The notes under the pieces were generated by a model, which ran no database searches, was not told where the DNA came from, and was given only the letters and a program-made list of their open reading frames with translations. From Enterobacter sp. ENT03 (GTDB lineage: Bacteria; Pseudomonadota; Gammaproteobacteria; Enterobacterales; Enterobacteriaceae), in assembly GCF_019218745.1 (NCBI RefSeq), contig NZ_JAHUXA010000004.1, positions 161,433 to 225,432 on the forward strand: a stretch of DNA of 64,000 bases. The letters run 5' to 3'. The position numbers were made by a program, and so were the translations under genes. How positions within the stretch are numbered: position 1 is the stretch's first letter; every line of letters begins with the position of its first letter. This document shows positions 11,794 through 23,719 of the stretch, one piece after another.

Positions 11794-12842
11794 TATTTCC
11801 CGTTGCGACATGTGGTACCAGGCATTACTTGATCGCGCGGTAGAATTTACCGGCGTATTTTTCGTTGGCGTTAAAACAACTGGTGTGTTCTGTATTTCCG
11901 TATGCCGCGCACGAAAGCCTAAGCGAGAAAACGTCGAATTTTATAATGATTTTAAATCCGCACTGGCTGCTGGTTTCCGTCCCTGTAAAGTCTGTCGACC
12001 GACAGAAAATGCCTGTACTGCGCCTGAATTTATAGAACAGGCGTTGCAGTTGGTACGAGAAAACCCGAAAGCACGCGTCAGTGATAATGCACTGCGGCAC
12101 CATCACATTAGTCCGGAACGGGTACGTCGCTGGTTTTTTGCAAAATCACGGTATGACTTTTCAGGCGTTTCAACGCATGCAACGCGTTAATGTGGCATTG
12201 CAGGAACTGAAAGCGGGCCGTTCTACAACCGATGTGGCATTCGACAATGGTTATGAGTCATTAAGTGGCTTCGGATATACCTGCAAAAAATTGACCGGGG
12301 CCGCGCCGAGCACGGGCAGACAGGTCATATTGATCTCCAGATTCACTACCCCCTTAGGCCCGATGTTTGTCTGTGCGACCGGGCAAGGCATTTGCCTGCT
12401 GGAATTTGTTGACCGACGCGCGCTTGAAACCGAATTCCGCGATCTGCAACACCTGTTCTCGGCAAATATCATCGCAGGAGAAAATCGACATACTCGTCAG
12501 GCAGAGAAAGAAATTGGCGAGTATTTTGCGGGTCAGCGGCAAACGTTTAGTCTGGCGCTGGATACGCCAGGCAGTGAATTCCAGCGTCTCGTCTGGAAGG
12601 GGTTACAACGTGTTCCCTATGGAGAAACAACGCACTACCAGTGGCTGGCAGCAGATATTGGCAAACCCGCGGCAACTCGCGCCGTAGCCTCAGCCAATGG
12701 TGCAAATCGGGTGGCGATTGTCATTCCTTGCCACCGTATTATCGGTAAAGATAACTCAATGACCGGCTACGGGGGCGGCATTGCTCGTAAGGCATGGTTA
12801 ATAAACCATGAAGCTACGCTCAGAAAACGTAACGGCTGCTGA
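11780..12842 (+). pseudogene. ada: Ada-like methyltransferase/AraC regulator, frameshifted
   Basis: Homologous in parts to Ada, which repairs methylphosphotriesters and O6-methylguanine and then activates its own genes. Frame 1 (11780-12190) carries the four-Cys zinc/methyl-acceptor domain (FCISVCRARKP ... RPCKVCRP) and half of the AraC helix-turn-helix (HHISPERVRRWFF). Frame 2 (open to 12842) continues NHGMTFQAFQRMQRVNVALQ, DNGYESLSGFGYTCKKLTG, then a methyltransferase domain with PCHRIIGKDNSMTGYGGG. The switch falls at a run of six T at 12134-12139. Removing one T restores RWFLQNHGMTFQ. It is either a real frameshift or a sequencing error. Confidence 0.85.
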
Positions 12843-13326
12843 TGTACCGGCGGGTATTCCGGTGGTGATCGTAAACCGCCTCGGACACTATGCCGAAAGC
12901 CACCTGGTGCATTTTGATGATAAAAACCTCGTCGGCATCCAGTATCTGCTCACCTATGCCGAGCCGATGATCTCGATGGTCTGTTCGCTGAATCAACATC
13001 ATAAGGTTTACCTTGTTCGTCCTGTCCCTGAAATGGATGTCAATGTGTCGCGCCACCTTTCCCATGCCCTGATGATGGGTAAACAACCGCAGGACGTCTC
13101 CATCCCGGAGGCTGAATATCGTAAGAAAACAGAATTTATCTGGCAGGCGCAGGACAGAGCAGTCAATCAGTGTGGCGTTAAGGTTATCGATCCCTCCCGT
13201 TGGTTATGTACAGATGGCCGCCGTATGGGCAGTAAAAACCTGCAACCTCTCTATTTTGATGACAGTCATTTGAGCGAGACGGGTAACCGCGTCCTGATCC
13301 CAATGTTTAAAGCTCTTTTCCATTAA
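12808..13326 (+). pseudogene. C-terminal remnant of an acyltransferase-3/SGNH protein
   Basis: 172-codon frame resembling only the last part of membrane acyltransferases that end in an SGNH hydrolase domain (O-acetylation of surface sugars). Visible are PVVIVNRLGHYAES, VYLVRPVPEMDVNV and the C-terminal YFDDSHLSETGNRVLIP, whose D..H pair is the SGNH Asp-His motif. The membrane domain and the GDSL/Ser block are missing. An in-frame stop lies at 12802-12804 and the frame starts inside the end of the ada-like gene, so this is the tail of a gene whose 5' part was lost. Function as an independent protein is unlikely. Confidence 0.7.
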
Positions 13327-13502
13327 GTTCACAATGTGCCATACAATTTCTAATGCGTTTTTCATGACTACTCTGCTTACAAAGGTACTGTGACTCGCAT
13401 AATGCATAAGTTAAAATAATCAATTAACCTGATCCTGAAAAAATCTCAATCGAGATCCCCGCTACGAATCGCTACCCTGCGCCTTCATTCACGGGGGCGC
13501 AT

Positions 13503-14120
13503 ATGCTGTTACACATTCTCTATATTATCGGGATCACTGCTGAAGCCATGACCGGTGCACTGGCGGCAGGGCGTCGCCGTATGGATACTTTTGGCGTCAT
13601 TATTATCGCCACCGCGACCGCTCTTGGCGGCGGCTCCGTGCGTGATATTTTGCTGGGGCATTATCCGCTTGGCTGGGTGAAAAACCCGGAATATGTGATT
13701 ATCGTTGCCACCGCGGCGGTGCTGACCACCATTGCCGCACCCGTGATGCCTCATCTTCGTCGCCTGTTTCTGGTGCTTGATGCGCTGGGCCTGGTTGTGT
13801 TTTCCATTATCGGAGCGCAGATTGCGCTCGACATGGGCGAAGGCCCGATCATCGCCACGATCGCTGCGGTCGTGACTGGTGTCTTCGGCGGTGTACTGCG
13901 GGATATGTTCTGCAAGCGTATTCCGCTGGTCTTTCAAAAAGAGCTGTACGCTGGCGTCGCCTTTGCCTCTGCGGTGCTCTATATCGCCCTGCAACATTAT
14001 GTCTCCAGCCACGATGTGGTGGTCATCGCCACCCTGCTGTTTGGTTTTACCGCTCGCCTGCTGGCGCTGCGCCTGAAGCTGGGCTTACCCGTCTTTCATT
14101 ACACGCATAACATGCATTAA
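13503..14120 (+). CDS. yicG: YicG, TRIC/UPF0126 family membrane protein
   Basis: 205 aa, the E. coli YicG length. Two repeats of three membrane segments, each opening with a Gly-rich motif: [16 protein letters not shown] in the first half and [16 protein letters not shown] in the second. This is the hallmark of trimeric intracellular cation-channel-like (TRIC) proteins. Role in the cell not established. The start at 13503 follows a GGGGGCG site. It converges on ligB. Confidence 0.92.
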   Translation: MLLHILYIIGITAEAMTGALAAGRRRMDTFGVIIIATATALGGGSVRDILLGHYPLGWVKNPEYVIIVATAAVLTTIAAPVMPHLRRLFLVLDALGLVVFSIIGAQIALDMGEGPIIATIAAVVTGVFGGVLRDMFCKRIPLVFQKELYAGVAFASAVLYIALQHYVSSHDVVVIATLLFGFTARLLALRLKLGLPVFHYTHNMH

Positions 14121-14129
14121 TACGTAGCG

Positions 14130-15821
<1,692 letters not shown>

Positions 15822-16030
15822 TTACTGTGTTCGCACCGGTATACCCCGATGTCTGATGCAAGACGAGCAGCAAAAAGCCGCCTTACGAGGCGGCTTCAGG
15901 GAATTGTGCATGCTTGCTGCAAACGACAGATAAATCAGGGAAACGCCTCGCAAAACGTAAGAATCTCGCGCAAAAGTGTGACAAAGGCTACGTCACGTTG
16001 CGGCGACGTGTATAATAGGCACGTATGTAG

Positions 16031-16690
<660 letters not shown>

Positions 16691-16744
16691 ACGTACTTTC
16701 AGTATCATGCCCAGTCATTTCTTCACCTGTGGAGCACTTAAAGT

Positions 16745-17020
16745 ATGGCACGCGTAACTGTTCAGGACGCTGTAGAGAAAATTGGTAACCGTTTTGACCT
16801 GGTACTGGTCGCCGCGCGTCGCGCTCGTCAGATGCAGGTTGGTGGTAAAGATCCGCTGGTTGCGGAAGAGAACGATAAAACTACCGTGATCGCGTTGCGC
16901 GAAATCGAAGAAGGTCTGATCAACAACCAGATCCTCGACGTACGTGAGCGCCAGGAGCAGCAAGAGCAGGAAGCCGCTGAAATTCAGGCCGTCACCGCGA
17001 TTGCTGAAGGTCGTCGTTAA
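16745..17020 (+). CDS. rpoZ: RNA polymerase omega subunit
   Basis: 91 aa, identical in length to E. coli omega, which chaperones beta-prime and helps form the ppGpp site 1 on RNA polymerase. Sequence [20 protein letters not shown] then [19 protein letters not shown] and [14 protein letters not shown] are family-diagnostic. spoT begins 18 bp after its stop, linking the omega and ppGpp genes in one operon. Confidence 0.98.
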   Translation: MARVTVQDAVEKIGNRFDLVLVAARRARQMQVGGKDPLVAEENDKTTVIALREIEEGLINNQILDVRERQEQQEQEAAEIQAVTAIAEGRR

Positions 17021-17038
17021 TAATACTGCAGGTCACCC

Positions 17039-19150
17039 TTGTATCTGTTTGAAAGCCTGAATCAGCTGATTCAAACCTATCTGCCGGAAGAGCAGATAAA
17101 GCGTCTCCAGCAGGCGTATCTCGTTGCACGTGACGCTCACGAGGGCCAGACACGTTCAAGCGGTGAACCCTACATCACGCACCCGGTGGCGGTAGCCTGT
17201 ATTCTGGCCGAGATGAAACTCGACTATGAAACACTGATGGCCGCGCTGCTGCATGATGTGATTGAAGATACCCCCGCCACCTACCAGGACATGGAACAGC
17301 TGTTTGGCAAAAGCGTTGCCGAGCTGGTGGAAGGGGTGTCCAAGCTTGATAAGCTTAAGTTCCGCGACAAGAAAGAGGCGCAAGCCGAAAACTTCCGCAA
17401 GATGATTATGGCGATGGTGCAGGACATTCGCGTCATCCTCATCAAACTGGCTGACCGCACCCACAATATGCGCACGCTGGGCTCACTTCGCCCGGACAAG
17501 CGTCGCCGCATCGCCCGTGAAACTCTCGAAATATACAGCCCGCTGGCACACCGTTTAGGTATCCATCACATCAAAACCGAGCTTGAAGAGCTGGGCTTTG
17601 AAGCGTTGCACCCAAACCGCTATCGGGTGATTAAAGAGGTAGTCAAATCCGCACGCGGTAACCGTAAAGAGATGATCCAGAAAATCCTCTCTGAAATCGA
17701 GGGCCGTTTGCAGGAAGCCGGTATTCCCTGTCGCGTAAGCGGACGCGAGAAGCATCTCTACTCCATTTACTGCAAAATGGTCATGAAAGAGCAGCGTTTC
17801 CACTCGATCATGGATATTTACGCCTTCCGCGTTATCGTTCACGATCTGGATACCTGCTACCGCGTGCTCGGTCAGATGCACAGCCTCTATAAGCCGCGCC
17901 CGGGGCGCATGAAAGACTATATCGCCATTCCCAAAGCGAACGGCTATCAGTCTTTGCACACCTCGATGATTGGCCCGCACGGTGTCCCGGTTGAGGTGCA
18001 GATCCGCACCGAAGACATGGACATGATGGCGGAAATGGGGGTTGCGGCGCACTGGGCTTATAAAGAGCACGGTGAAAGCAGCACCACGGCGCAAATCCGC
18101 GCGCAGCGCTGGATGCAGAGCCTGCTGGAATTACAGCAGAGCGCCGGCAGTTCGTTTGAATTTATCGAGAGCGTGAAATCTGATCTCTTCCCGGATGAGA
18201 TTTATGTTTTCACACCGGAAGGGCGCATTGTTGAGCTGCCTGCCGGTGCTACCCCGGTCGATTTCGCCTATGCCGTGCATACGGACATCGGCCACGCCTG
18301 CGTGGGTGCGCGCGTGGACAGACAGCCCTATCCGCTGTCGCAGCCCCTCGCCAGCGGCCAGACGGTTGAGATCATCACCGCACCTGGCGCCCGCCCGAAC
18401 GCCGCATGGCTCAACTTTGTCGTCAGCTCCAAAGCCCGCGCCAAAATTCGCCAGATGCTGAAAAACCTCAAGCGCGATGACTCCGTAAGCCTGGGTCGTC
18501 GTCTGCTTAACCATGCGCTTGGCGGCAGCCGTAAACTGGCGGAAATCCCGCCAGAAAACATCCAGCATGAGCTGGAGCGTATGAAGCTGGCGTCCCTTGA
18601 CGACTTGCTGGCGGAAATCGGTCTTGGCAATGCCATGAGCGTCGTGGTCGCGAAAAACCTGCAACAAAGCGAAACAGCGGCACCGGTGCAGGCGGGTCAG
18701 GGTCATGGACATCTGCCGATCAAAGGCGCAGACGGGGTGCTTATCACCTTCGCGAAATGCTGCCGTCCTCTGCCTGGCGACCCGATTATCGCCCACGTCA
18801 GTCCTGGTAAAGGGCTGGTGATCCACCATGAATCCTGCCGTAACATCCGTGGTTATCAGAAAGAGCCAGAGAAATTTATGGCAGTGGAGTGGGATAAAGA
18901 CACGGCGCAGGAATTCATCACCGAAATCAAGGTGGACATGTTTAACCACCAGGGCGCGCTCGCGAATCTGACGGCGGCAATCAACACGGCCTCTTCCAAT
19001 ATTCAAAGTCTGAATACCGAAGAAAAAGATGGTCGCGTGTACAGCGCGTTTATCCGCCTGACCGCGCAGGATCGTGTTCATCTGGCAAACATCATGCGTA
19101 AAATCCGCGTATTGCCGGACGTGATTAAAGTCACCCGTAACCGAAACTAG
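17039..19150 (+). CDS. spoT: Bifunctional (p)ppGpp synthetase II/hydrolase SpoT
   Basis: Makes and mainly degrades the alarmone (p)ppGpp. 703 aa starting at a TTG codon (17039), as in E. coli. HD hydrolase domain (about 1-200): THPVAVACILAE, LLHDVIEDTPATYQ, KLADRTHNMRTL. Synthetase domain (about 210-350): REKHLYSIYCKM, DIYAFRVIVHDL, PKANGYQSLHTSMIGP. TGS domain (about 385-450): DEIYVFTPEGRIVELPAGA. C-terminal CC/ACT region (FAKCCRPLPGDPI; AINTASSNIQSLNTEEKDGR). Full length and intact. Confidence 0.98.
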   Translation: MYLFESLNQLIQTYLPEEQIKRLQQAYLVARDAHEGQTRSSGEPYITHPVAVACILAEMKLDYETLMAALLHDVIEDTPATYQDMEQLFGKSVAELVEGVSKLDKLKFRDKKEAQAENFRKMIMAMVQDIRVILIKLADRTHNMRTLGSLRPDKRRRIARETLEIYSPLAHRLGIHHIKTELEELGFEALHPNRYRVIKEVVKSARGNRKEMIQKILSEIEGRLQEAGIPCRVSGREKHLYSIYCKMVMKEQRFHSIMDIYAFRVIVHDLDTCYRVLGQMHSLYKPRPGRMKDYIAIPKANGYQSLHTSMIGPHGVPVEVQIRTEDMDMMAEMGVAAHWAYKEHGESSTTAQIRAQRWMQSLLELQQSAGSSFEFIESVKSDLFPDEIYVFTPEGRIVELPAGATPVDFAYAVHTDIGHACVGARVDRQPYPLSQPLASGQTVEIITAPGARPNAAWLNFVVSSKARAKIRQMLKNLKRDDSVSLGRRLLNHALGGSRKLAEIPPENIQHELERMKLASLDDLLAEIGLGNAMSVVVAKNLQQSETAAPVQAGQGHGHLPIKGADGVLITFAKCCRPLPGDPIIAHVSPGKGLVIHHESCRNIRGYQKEPEKFMAVEWDKDTAQEFITEIKVDMFNHQGALANLTAAINTASSNIQSLNTEEKDGRVYSAFIRLTAQDRVHLANIMRKIRVLPDVIKVTRNRN

Positions 19151-19170
19151 CTCTAGCCACAAAATCATTC

Positions 19171-19262
19171 GAATTGCATCAAGGCGGCAAGCGAATGAAG
19201 CCCCAGGAACGTACTGAAGTACATGACTGGGGGGAGTGAGTGCCGCCAACGCAGAGGCAATT
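19171..19262. repeat. ERIC element between spoT and trmH
   Basis: Nested palindrome of the enterobacterial repetitive intergenic consensus type. The core CCCCAG...CTGGGG (19201-19206/19227-19232) encloses GTACT/AGTAC. Outer arms are GGCGGC/GCCGCC (19183-19188/19242-19247) and AATTGC/GCAATT (19172-19177/19257-19262). The core matches the ERIC sequence used for PCR typing. It is transcribed within the gmk-recG run and would fold just before the trmH ribosome-binding site. Confidence 0.85.
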
Positions 19263-19279
19263 TGAAGGATGAAGTGTTT

Positions 19280-19969
19280 ATGAATGCACAGCGTTATGCG
19301 CGAATCTGTGAAATGCTCGCCAGGCGTCAGCCGGATCTGACGGTCTGCATGGAGCAGGTCCATAAGCCTCATAACGTCTCTGCTATTATCCGCACCGCAG
19401 ACGCCGTTGGCGTGCATGAAGTGCACGCCGTCTGGCCGGGTAGCCGTATCCGCACCATGGCCTCTTCTGCGGCGGGTAGCAACAGCTGGGTGCAGGTTAA
19501 AACCCATAGCACCATCAGCGACGCCGTTTCCCATCTTAAAGGCCAGGGCATGCAGGTTCTGGCGGCACATCTGTCTGATAAAGCCGTCGATTTTCGCGAG
19601 ATCGATTACACCCGCCCGACCTGTATTATGATGGGTCAGGAGAAAACCGGCATCACGCAGGAAGCGCTGGATCTGGCGGATCAGGACATCATCATCCCCA
19701 TGATCGGCATGGTGCAGTCGCTTAACGTCTCCGTCGCCTCTGCCCTCATTCTGTATGAAGCCCAGCGTCAGCGGCAGAACGCCGGTCTGTATGCGCGGCA
19801 CAACAGCATGCTGCCGGAAGATGATCAACAGCGTTTGCTGTTTGAAGGCGGCTATCCGGTGCTGGCTCGCGTGGCAAAACGCAAAGGTCTGCCGTATCCC
19901 CACGTCAACACGCAGGGCGAAATCGAAGCCGATGACGCGTGGTGGGCCACTATGCAGTCAGCGAAATAA
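19280..19969 (+). CDS. trmH: tRNA (guanosine(18)-2'-O)-methyltransferase TrmH (SpoU)
   Basis: Methylates the 2'-OH of G18 in the tRNA D-loop using AdoMet. 229 aa, SPOUT fold: motif 1 MEQVHKPHNVSAIIRTADA with the catalytic Arg, motif 2 CIMMGQEKTGITQEAL, motif 3 IPMIGMVQSLNVSVASALIL. The ATG at 19280 (MNAQRYARICEMLARRQ) fits the E. coli start; a longer frame to 19223 runs into the ERIC element. recG starts 3 nt after its stop. Confidence 0.96.
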   Translation: MNAQRYARICEMLARRQPDLTVCMEQVHKPHNVSAIIRTADAVGVHEVHAVWPGSRIRTMASSAAGSNSWVQVKTHSTISDAVSHLKGQGMQVLAAHLSDKAVDFREIDYTRPTCIMMGQEKTGITQEALDLADQDIIIPMIGMVQSLNVSVASALILYEAQRQRQNAGLYARHNSMLPEDDQQRLLFEGGYPVLARVAKRKGLPYPHVNTQGEIEADDAWWATMQSAK

Positions 19970-19971
19970 TC

Positions 19972-22053
19972 ATGAAAGGCCGCCTGCTTGACGCCATTCC
20001 GCTAAGCTCGCTGACCGGCGTGGGCGCAGCGCAGAGCAGCAAGCTCGCCAAAATCGGCCTCGTCAACGTGCAGGATCTGCTCCTGCATCTGCCTTTACGC
20101 TACGAAGATCGTACCCAGCTTTATACCATCGCCGATCTGCTGCCGGGCATTTATGCCACGGTGGAAGGCGAAGTGCTGAACTGTAACGTCACCTTTGGCG
20201 GGCGTCGTATGATGACCTGTCAGATCAGCGACGGCAGCGGCATTCTCACCCTGCGCTTCTTTAACTTCAGCGCGGCGATGAAAAACAGTCTGGCGACGGG
20301 AAAACGCGTGCTGGCTTACGGTGAAGCGAAGCGCGGTAAATATGGCGCGGAGATGATCCACCCGGAATACCGTGTGCAGGGCGACCTCAGTAGCCCGGCG
20401 CTGGCAGACACCCTGACCCCCGTTTATCCAACAACCGAAGGCATTAAACAGGCGACGCTGCGCAAGCTGACAGATCAGGCGCTTGAGTTGCTGGATACCT
20501 GCGCCATCACAGAACTGCTGCCCGCTGAATTAGCCCAGGGCATGATGAGCCTGCCGGAAGCGCTGCGCACACTGCATCGCCCGCCGCCGACCTTACAGCT
20601 TGCCGATCTGGAAAGCGGTCAGCATCCCGCCCAGCGCCGTCTGATCCTCGAAGAGCTGCTGGCACATAATCTCAGTATGCTGGCCTTACGCGCAGGCGCG
20701 CAGCGTTTCCACGCCCAGCAGCTTGCCGCGCAGGATCAGCTGAAAAATCAACTTCTCGCGGCGCTGCCGTTTAAGCCGACCGGCGCGCAGGCGCGGGTGG
20801 TGGCCGAAATCGAACATGACATGGCGCTCGACATCCCGATGATGCGTCTGGTGCAGGGCGACGTTGGCTCCGGTAAAACACTGGTGGCGGCCCTTGCCGC
20901 ACTGCGTGCCATCGCCAATGGTAAACAGGTGGCGATGATGGCCCCCACCGAACTGCTCGCTGAACAGCACGCCAGTAACTTCCGCGCCTGGTTTGAACCG
21001 CTGGGTATTGAAGTCGGCTGGCTGGCGGGTAAGCAGAAAGGCAAAGCGCGCGTGGCGCAACAGGATGCCATTGCCAGCGGTCAGGTACAGATGATTGTCG
21101 GCACCCACGCCATTTTCCAGGAGCAGGTGCAGTTTAATGGCCTGGCGCTGGTGATCATCGACGAACAGCATCGCTTTGGCGTTCATCAGAGGCTGGCGCT
21201 GTGGGAAAAAGGCCAGCAACAGGGCTTTCATCCCCATCAGTTGATCATGACCGCAACCCCTATCCCGCGTACGCTGGCGATGACGGCGTATGCCGATCTC
21301 GATACCTCTGTGATCGATGAAATGCCGCCGGGCCGTACGCCAGTTACTACAGTCGCCATTCCCGACACGCGCCGCAGCGATATTATCGATCGCGTGCGCC
21401 AGGCGTGCATCAGCGAAGGCCGCCAGGCTTACTGGGTCTGTACGCTGATCGAAGAATCCGATTTGCTGGAAGCCCAGGCGGCGGAAGCCACCTGGGAAGA
21501 GCTCAAGCTGGCGCTGCCGGAACTCAACGTCGGTCTGGTGCATGGCCGCATGAAGCCCGCCGAGAAACAGGCGGTGATGCAGGCGTTTAAGCTGGGCGAG
21601 CTGCATCTGCTGATCGCCACCACCGTCATCGAGGTCGGCGTAGACGTGCCGAATGCCAGCCTGATGATCATCGAAAACCCGGAACGTTTAGGCCTTGCGC
21701 AACTCCACCAGCTGCGGGGCCGCGTCGGTCGTGGCGCTGTGGCATCCCACTGCGTGCTGCTGTACAAATCTCCGCTGTCGAAAACCGCTCAGAAACGCTT
21801 GCAGGTGCTGCGCGACAGCAACGACGGCTTTGTGATTGCGCAAAAAGATCTCGAAATTCGCGGCCCTGGCGAACTGCTTGGCACCCGTCAGACCGGTAAC
21901 GCCGAATTTAAAGTCGCCGATCTGCTGCGCGACCAGGCGATGATCCCCGATGTGCAGCGTCTCGCCCGGCACATTCATGAACGTTACCCGGAGCAGGCGC
22001 TGGCGCTGATCGAACGCTGGATGCCGGAAACCGAACGCTATTCCAACGCCTGA
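19972..22053 (+). CDS. recG: ATP-dependent DNA helicase RecG
   Basis: Branch-migrating helicase that regresses stalled forks and processes Holliday junctions and R-loops. 693 aa as in E. coli. N-terminal wedge/OB domain (about 60-160, LLHLPLRYEDRTQ ... SDGSGILTLRFFNF). Superfamily 2 motor: Walker A LVQGDVGSGKTLVA, Ia MAPTELLAEQH, DEQHRFGVHQR (II), MTATPIPRTLAMT (III), TTVIEVGVDVPNAS (V), QLRGRVGRG (VI). Then the C-terminal TRG motif region (RDSNDGFVIAQKDLEIRGPGE). The start at 19972 directly follows trmH. Confidence 0.98.
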   Translation: MKGRLLDAIPLSSLTGVGAAQSSKLAKIGLVNVQDLLLHLPLRYEDRTQLYTIADLLPGIYATVEGEVLNCNVTFGGRRMMTCQISDGSGILTLRFFNFSAAMKNSLATGKRVLAYGEAKRGKYGAEMIHPEYRVQGDLSSPALADTLTPVYPTTEGIKQATLRKLTDQALELLDTCAITELLPAELAQGMMSLPEALRTLHRPPPTLQLADLESGQHPAQRRLILEELLAHNLSMLALRAGAQRFHAQQLAAQDQLKNQLLAALPFKPTGAQARVVAEIEHDMALDIPMMRLVQGDVGSGKTLVAALAALRAIANGKQVAMMAPTELLAEQHASNFRAWFEPLGIEVGWLAGKQKGKARVAQQDAIASGQVQMIVGTHAIFQEQVQFNGLALVIIDEQHRFGVHQRLALWEKGQQQGFHPHQLIMTATPIPRTLAMTAYADLDTSVIDEMPPGRTPVTTVAIPDTRRSDIIDRVRQACISEGRQAYWVCTLIEESDLLEAQAAEATWEELKLALPELNVGLVHGRMKPAEKQAVMQAFKLGELHLLIATTVIEVGVDVPNASLMIIENPERLGLAQLHQLRGRVGRGAVASHCVLLYKSPLSKTAQKRLQVLRDSNDGFVIAQKDLEIRGPGELLGTRQTGNAEFKVADLLRDQAMIPDVQRLARHIHERYPEQALALIERWMPETERYSNA

Positions 22054-22141
22054 CGCAAATTTTTAGTCATTCCCGCTGACCTGCGCATATCGCTATATCC
22101 CGCCCGCTTTTTATCCCTTTTAATTATGAGTTTTTTTGTTG

Positions 22142-22153
22142 GCAAACGTTTGC
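22142..22153. promoter_or_regulatory. PurR-type operator upstream of xanP
   Basis: Perfect 12-bp palindrome GCAAACGTTTGC, the core of the PurR box, 55 bp before the xanP start. XanP imports a purine base, so repression by PurR with hypoxanthine/guanine is plausible; this is inference from the motif. Confidence 0.6.
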
Positions 22154-22207
22154 TTTTACCAGGCAGTCCGATAAAATCCCCGCTTTTCCATCATGGGATC
22201 GCCAGAG

Positions 22208-23599
22208 ATGTCCGTTAACACCGTCGAGTCTGAAAATGCGCAACCGGTTGCGCCAATGCACAATAGTGAGCTGATCTACCGTCTGGAAGATCGCCCGCCG
22301 CTGGCACAAACGCTTTTTGCCGCCTGTCAGCATCTGCTGGCGATGTTCGTTGCGGTCATCACGCCGGCGATGCTGATTTGTCAGGCGCTCGGCTTACCGG
22401 CGCAGGACACGCAGCACATCATCAGCATGTCGCTGTTCGCCTCCGGTGTGGCGTCTATTATTCAGATCAAAGCGTGGGGGCCGGTTGGCTCCGGGCTGTT
22501 ATCCATTCAGGGCACCAGCTTTAACTTTGTGGCACCGCTGATCATGGGCGGCACGGCGCTGAAAACCGGCGGCGCAGATGTGCCGACCATGATGGCGGCG
22601 CTGTTTGGCACCCTGATGCTGGCGAGCTGTACCGAGATGGTCCTTTCCCGCGTGCTGCACCTGGCGCGGCGCATTATTACGCCGCTGGTATCTGGCGTAG
22701 TAGTGATGATTATCGGTCTGTCGCTGATCCAGGTCGGTCTGACCTCTATCGGCGGTGGCTACAGTGCCATGGCCGATCACACCTTCGGCGCCCCGAAAAA
22801 CCTGTTGCTGGCGGGCGCGGTGCTGGCAGTGATCATTCTGCTTAACCGTCAGCGCAACCCGTACCTGCGCGTGGCTTCGCTGGTGATCGCCATGGCAGTG
22901 GGTTACATCCTCGCCTGGGCGCTGGGTATGCTGCCGGAAAACACGGCACCGACCAGCAGTGACCTGATCATGATCCCCACCCCGCTCTATTACGGATTAG
23001 GCATCGACTGGAGTCTGCTGCTGCCGCTGATGCTGGTCTTTATGATCACTTCGCTGGAAACCATCGGCGATATTACCGCCACCTCTGACGTCTCTGAACA
23101 GCCAGTATCCGGGCCGTTGTACATGAAGCGCCTGAAAGGCGGCGTGCTGGCGAACGGCCTCAATTCGTTTGTGTCGGCGGTGTTCAACACCTTCCCGAAC
23201 TCCTGTTTTGGTCAGAACAACGGCGTGATCCAGCTGACCGGCGTAGCCAGCCGTTATGTCGGTTTTGTGGTGGCGCTGATGCTGATCGTGCTCGGCCTGT
23301 TCCCGGCGGTGAGTGGCTTCGTGCAGCACATCCCTGAACCGGTGCTGGGCGGCGCGACGCTGGTGATGTTTGGTACCATAGCCGCATCCGGGGTGCGTAT
23401 CGTGTCCCGCGAGCCGCTGAACCGCCGCGCGATCATGATTATCGCGCTGTCGCTGGCGGTCGGCCTGGGCGTCTCCCAGCAGCCGCTGATCCTGCAATTT
23501 GCGCCGGACTGGCTGAAGAACCTGCTTTCTTCCGGGATCGCTGCGGGCGGCATCACCGCTATCGTGCTGAACCTGGTTTTCCCGCCGGAAAAAAACTGA
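22208..23599 (+). CDS. xanP: Xanthine:H+ symporter XanP
   Basis: Inner-membrane nucleobase-ascorbate (NAT/NCS2) transporter for xanthine. 463 aa, E. coli length. About 14 membrane segments with the family signature [17 protein letters not shown] (NAT motif) and [21 protein letters not shown]1 contains the QH motif ([12 protein letters not shown]). The start at 22208 ([12 protein letters not shown]) matches E. coli; a frame from 22193 is less likely. A PurR-like palindrome lies upstream and a strong hairpin follows. Confidence 0.95.
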   Translation: MSVNTVESENAQPVAPMHNSELIYRLEDRPPLAQTLFAACQHLLAMFVAVITPAMLICQALGLPAQDTQHIISMSLFASGVASIIQIKAWGPVGSGLLSIQGTSFNFVAPLIMGGTALKTGGADVPTMMAALFGTLMLASCTEMVLSRVLHLARRIITPLVSGVVVMIIGLSLIQVGLTSIGGGYSAMADHTFGAPKNLLLAGAVLAVIILLNRQRNPYLRVASLVIAMAVGYILAWALGMLPENTAPTSSDLIMIPTPLYYGLGIDWSLLLPLMLVFMITSLETIGDITATSDVSEQPVSGPLYMKRLKGGVLANGLNSFVSAVFNTFPNSCFGQNNGVIQLTGVASRYVGFVVALMLIVLGLFPAVSGFVQHIPEPVLGGATLVMFGTIAASGVRIVSREPLNRRAIMIIALSLAVGLGVSQQPLILQFAPDWLKNLLSSGIAAGGITAIVLNLVFPPEKN

Positions 23600-23602
23600 T
23601 TT

Positions 23603-23639
23603 TTACGGCAACAGCGGGCCTCGCCTGCTGTTGCCGTAA
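23603..23639 (+). terminator. Terminator after xanP
   Basis: Perfect 13-bp stem TTACGGCAACAGC/GCTGTTGCCGTAA (23603-23615 with 23627-23639, 11-nt loop) immediately after the xanP stop. No long T run follows, so it may act as a terminator or an mRNA 3'-end stabiliser. Confidence 0.7.
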
Positions 23640-23719
23640 CACGCTTTCACCATTCCCTCCTTGAGCATTGCGCATAAATCGTGCATAAATTCCCTGTCTG
23701 CATTGAGGAAGGGAAGACG

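Noticed and set aside
18131..19903. 590-codon minus-strand open frame across spoT and trmH
   Set aside because: Lies antisense to two well-conserved genes in high-GC codons; His- and Arg-rich translation with no recognisable domain.
20686..21606. 306-codon minus-strand frame inside recG
   Set aside because: Antisense shadow of recG motor motifs; no homology visible and no ribosome-binding site.
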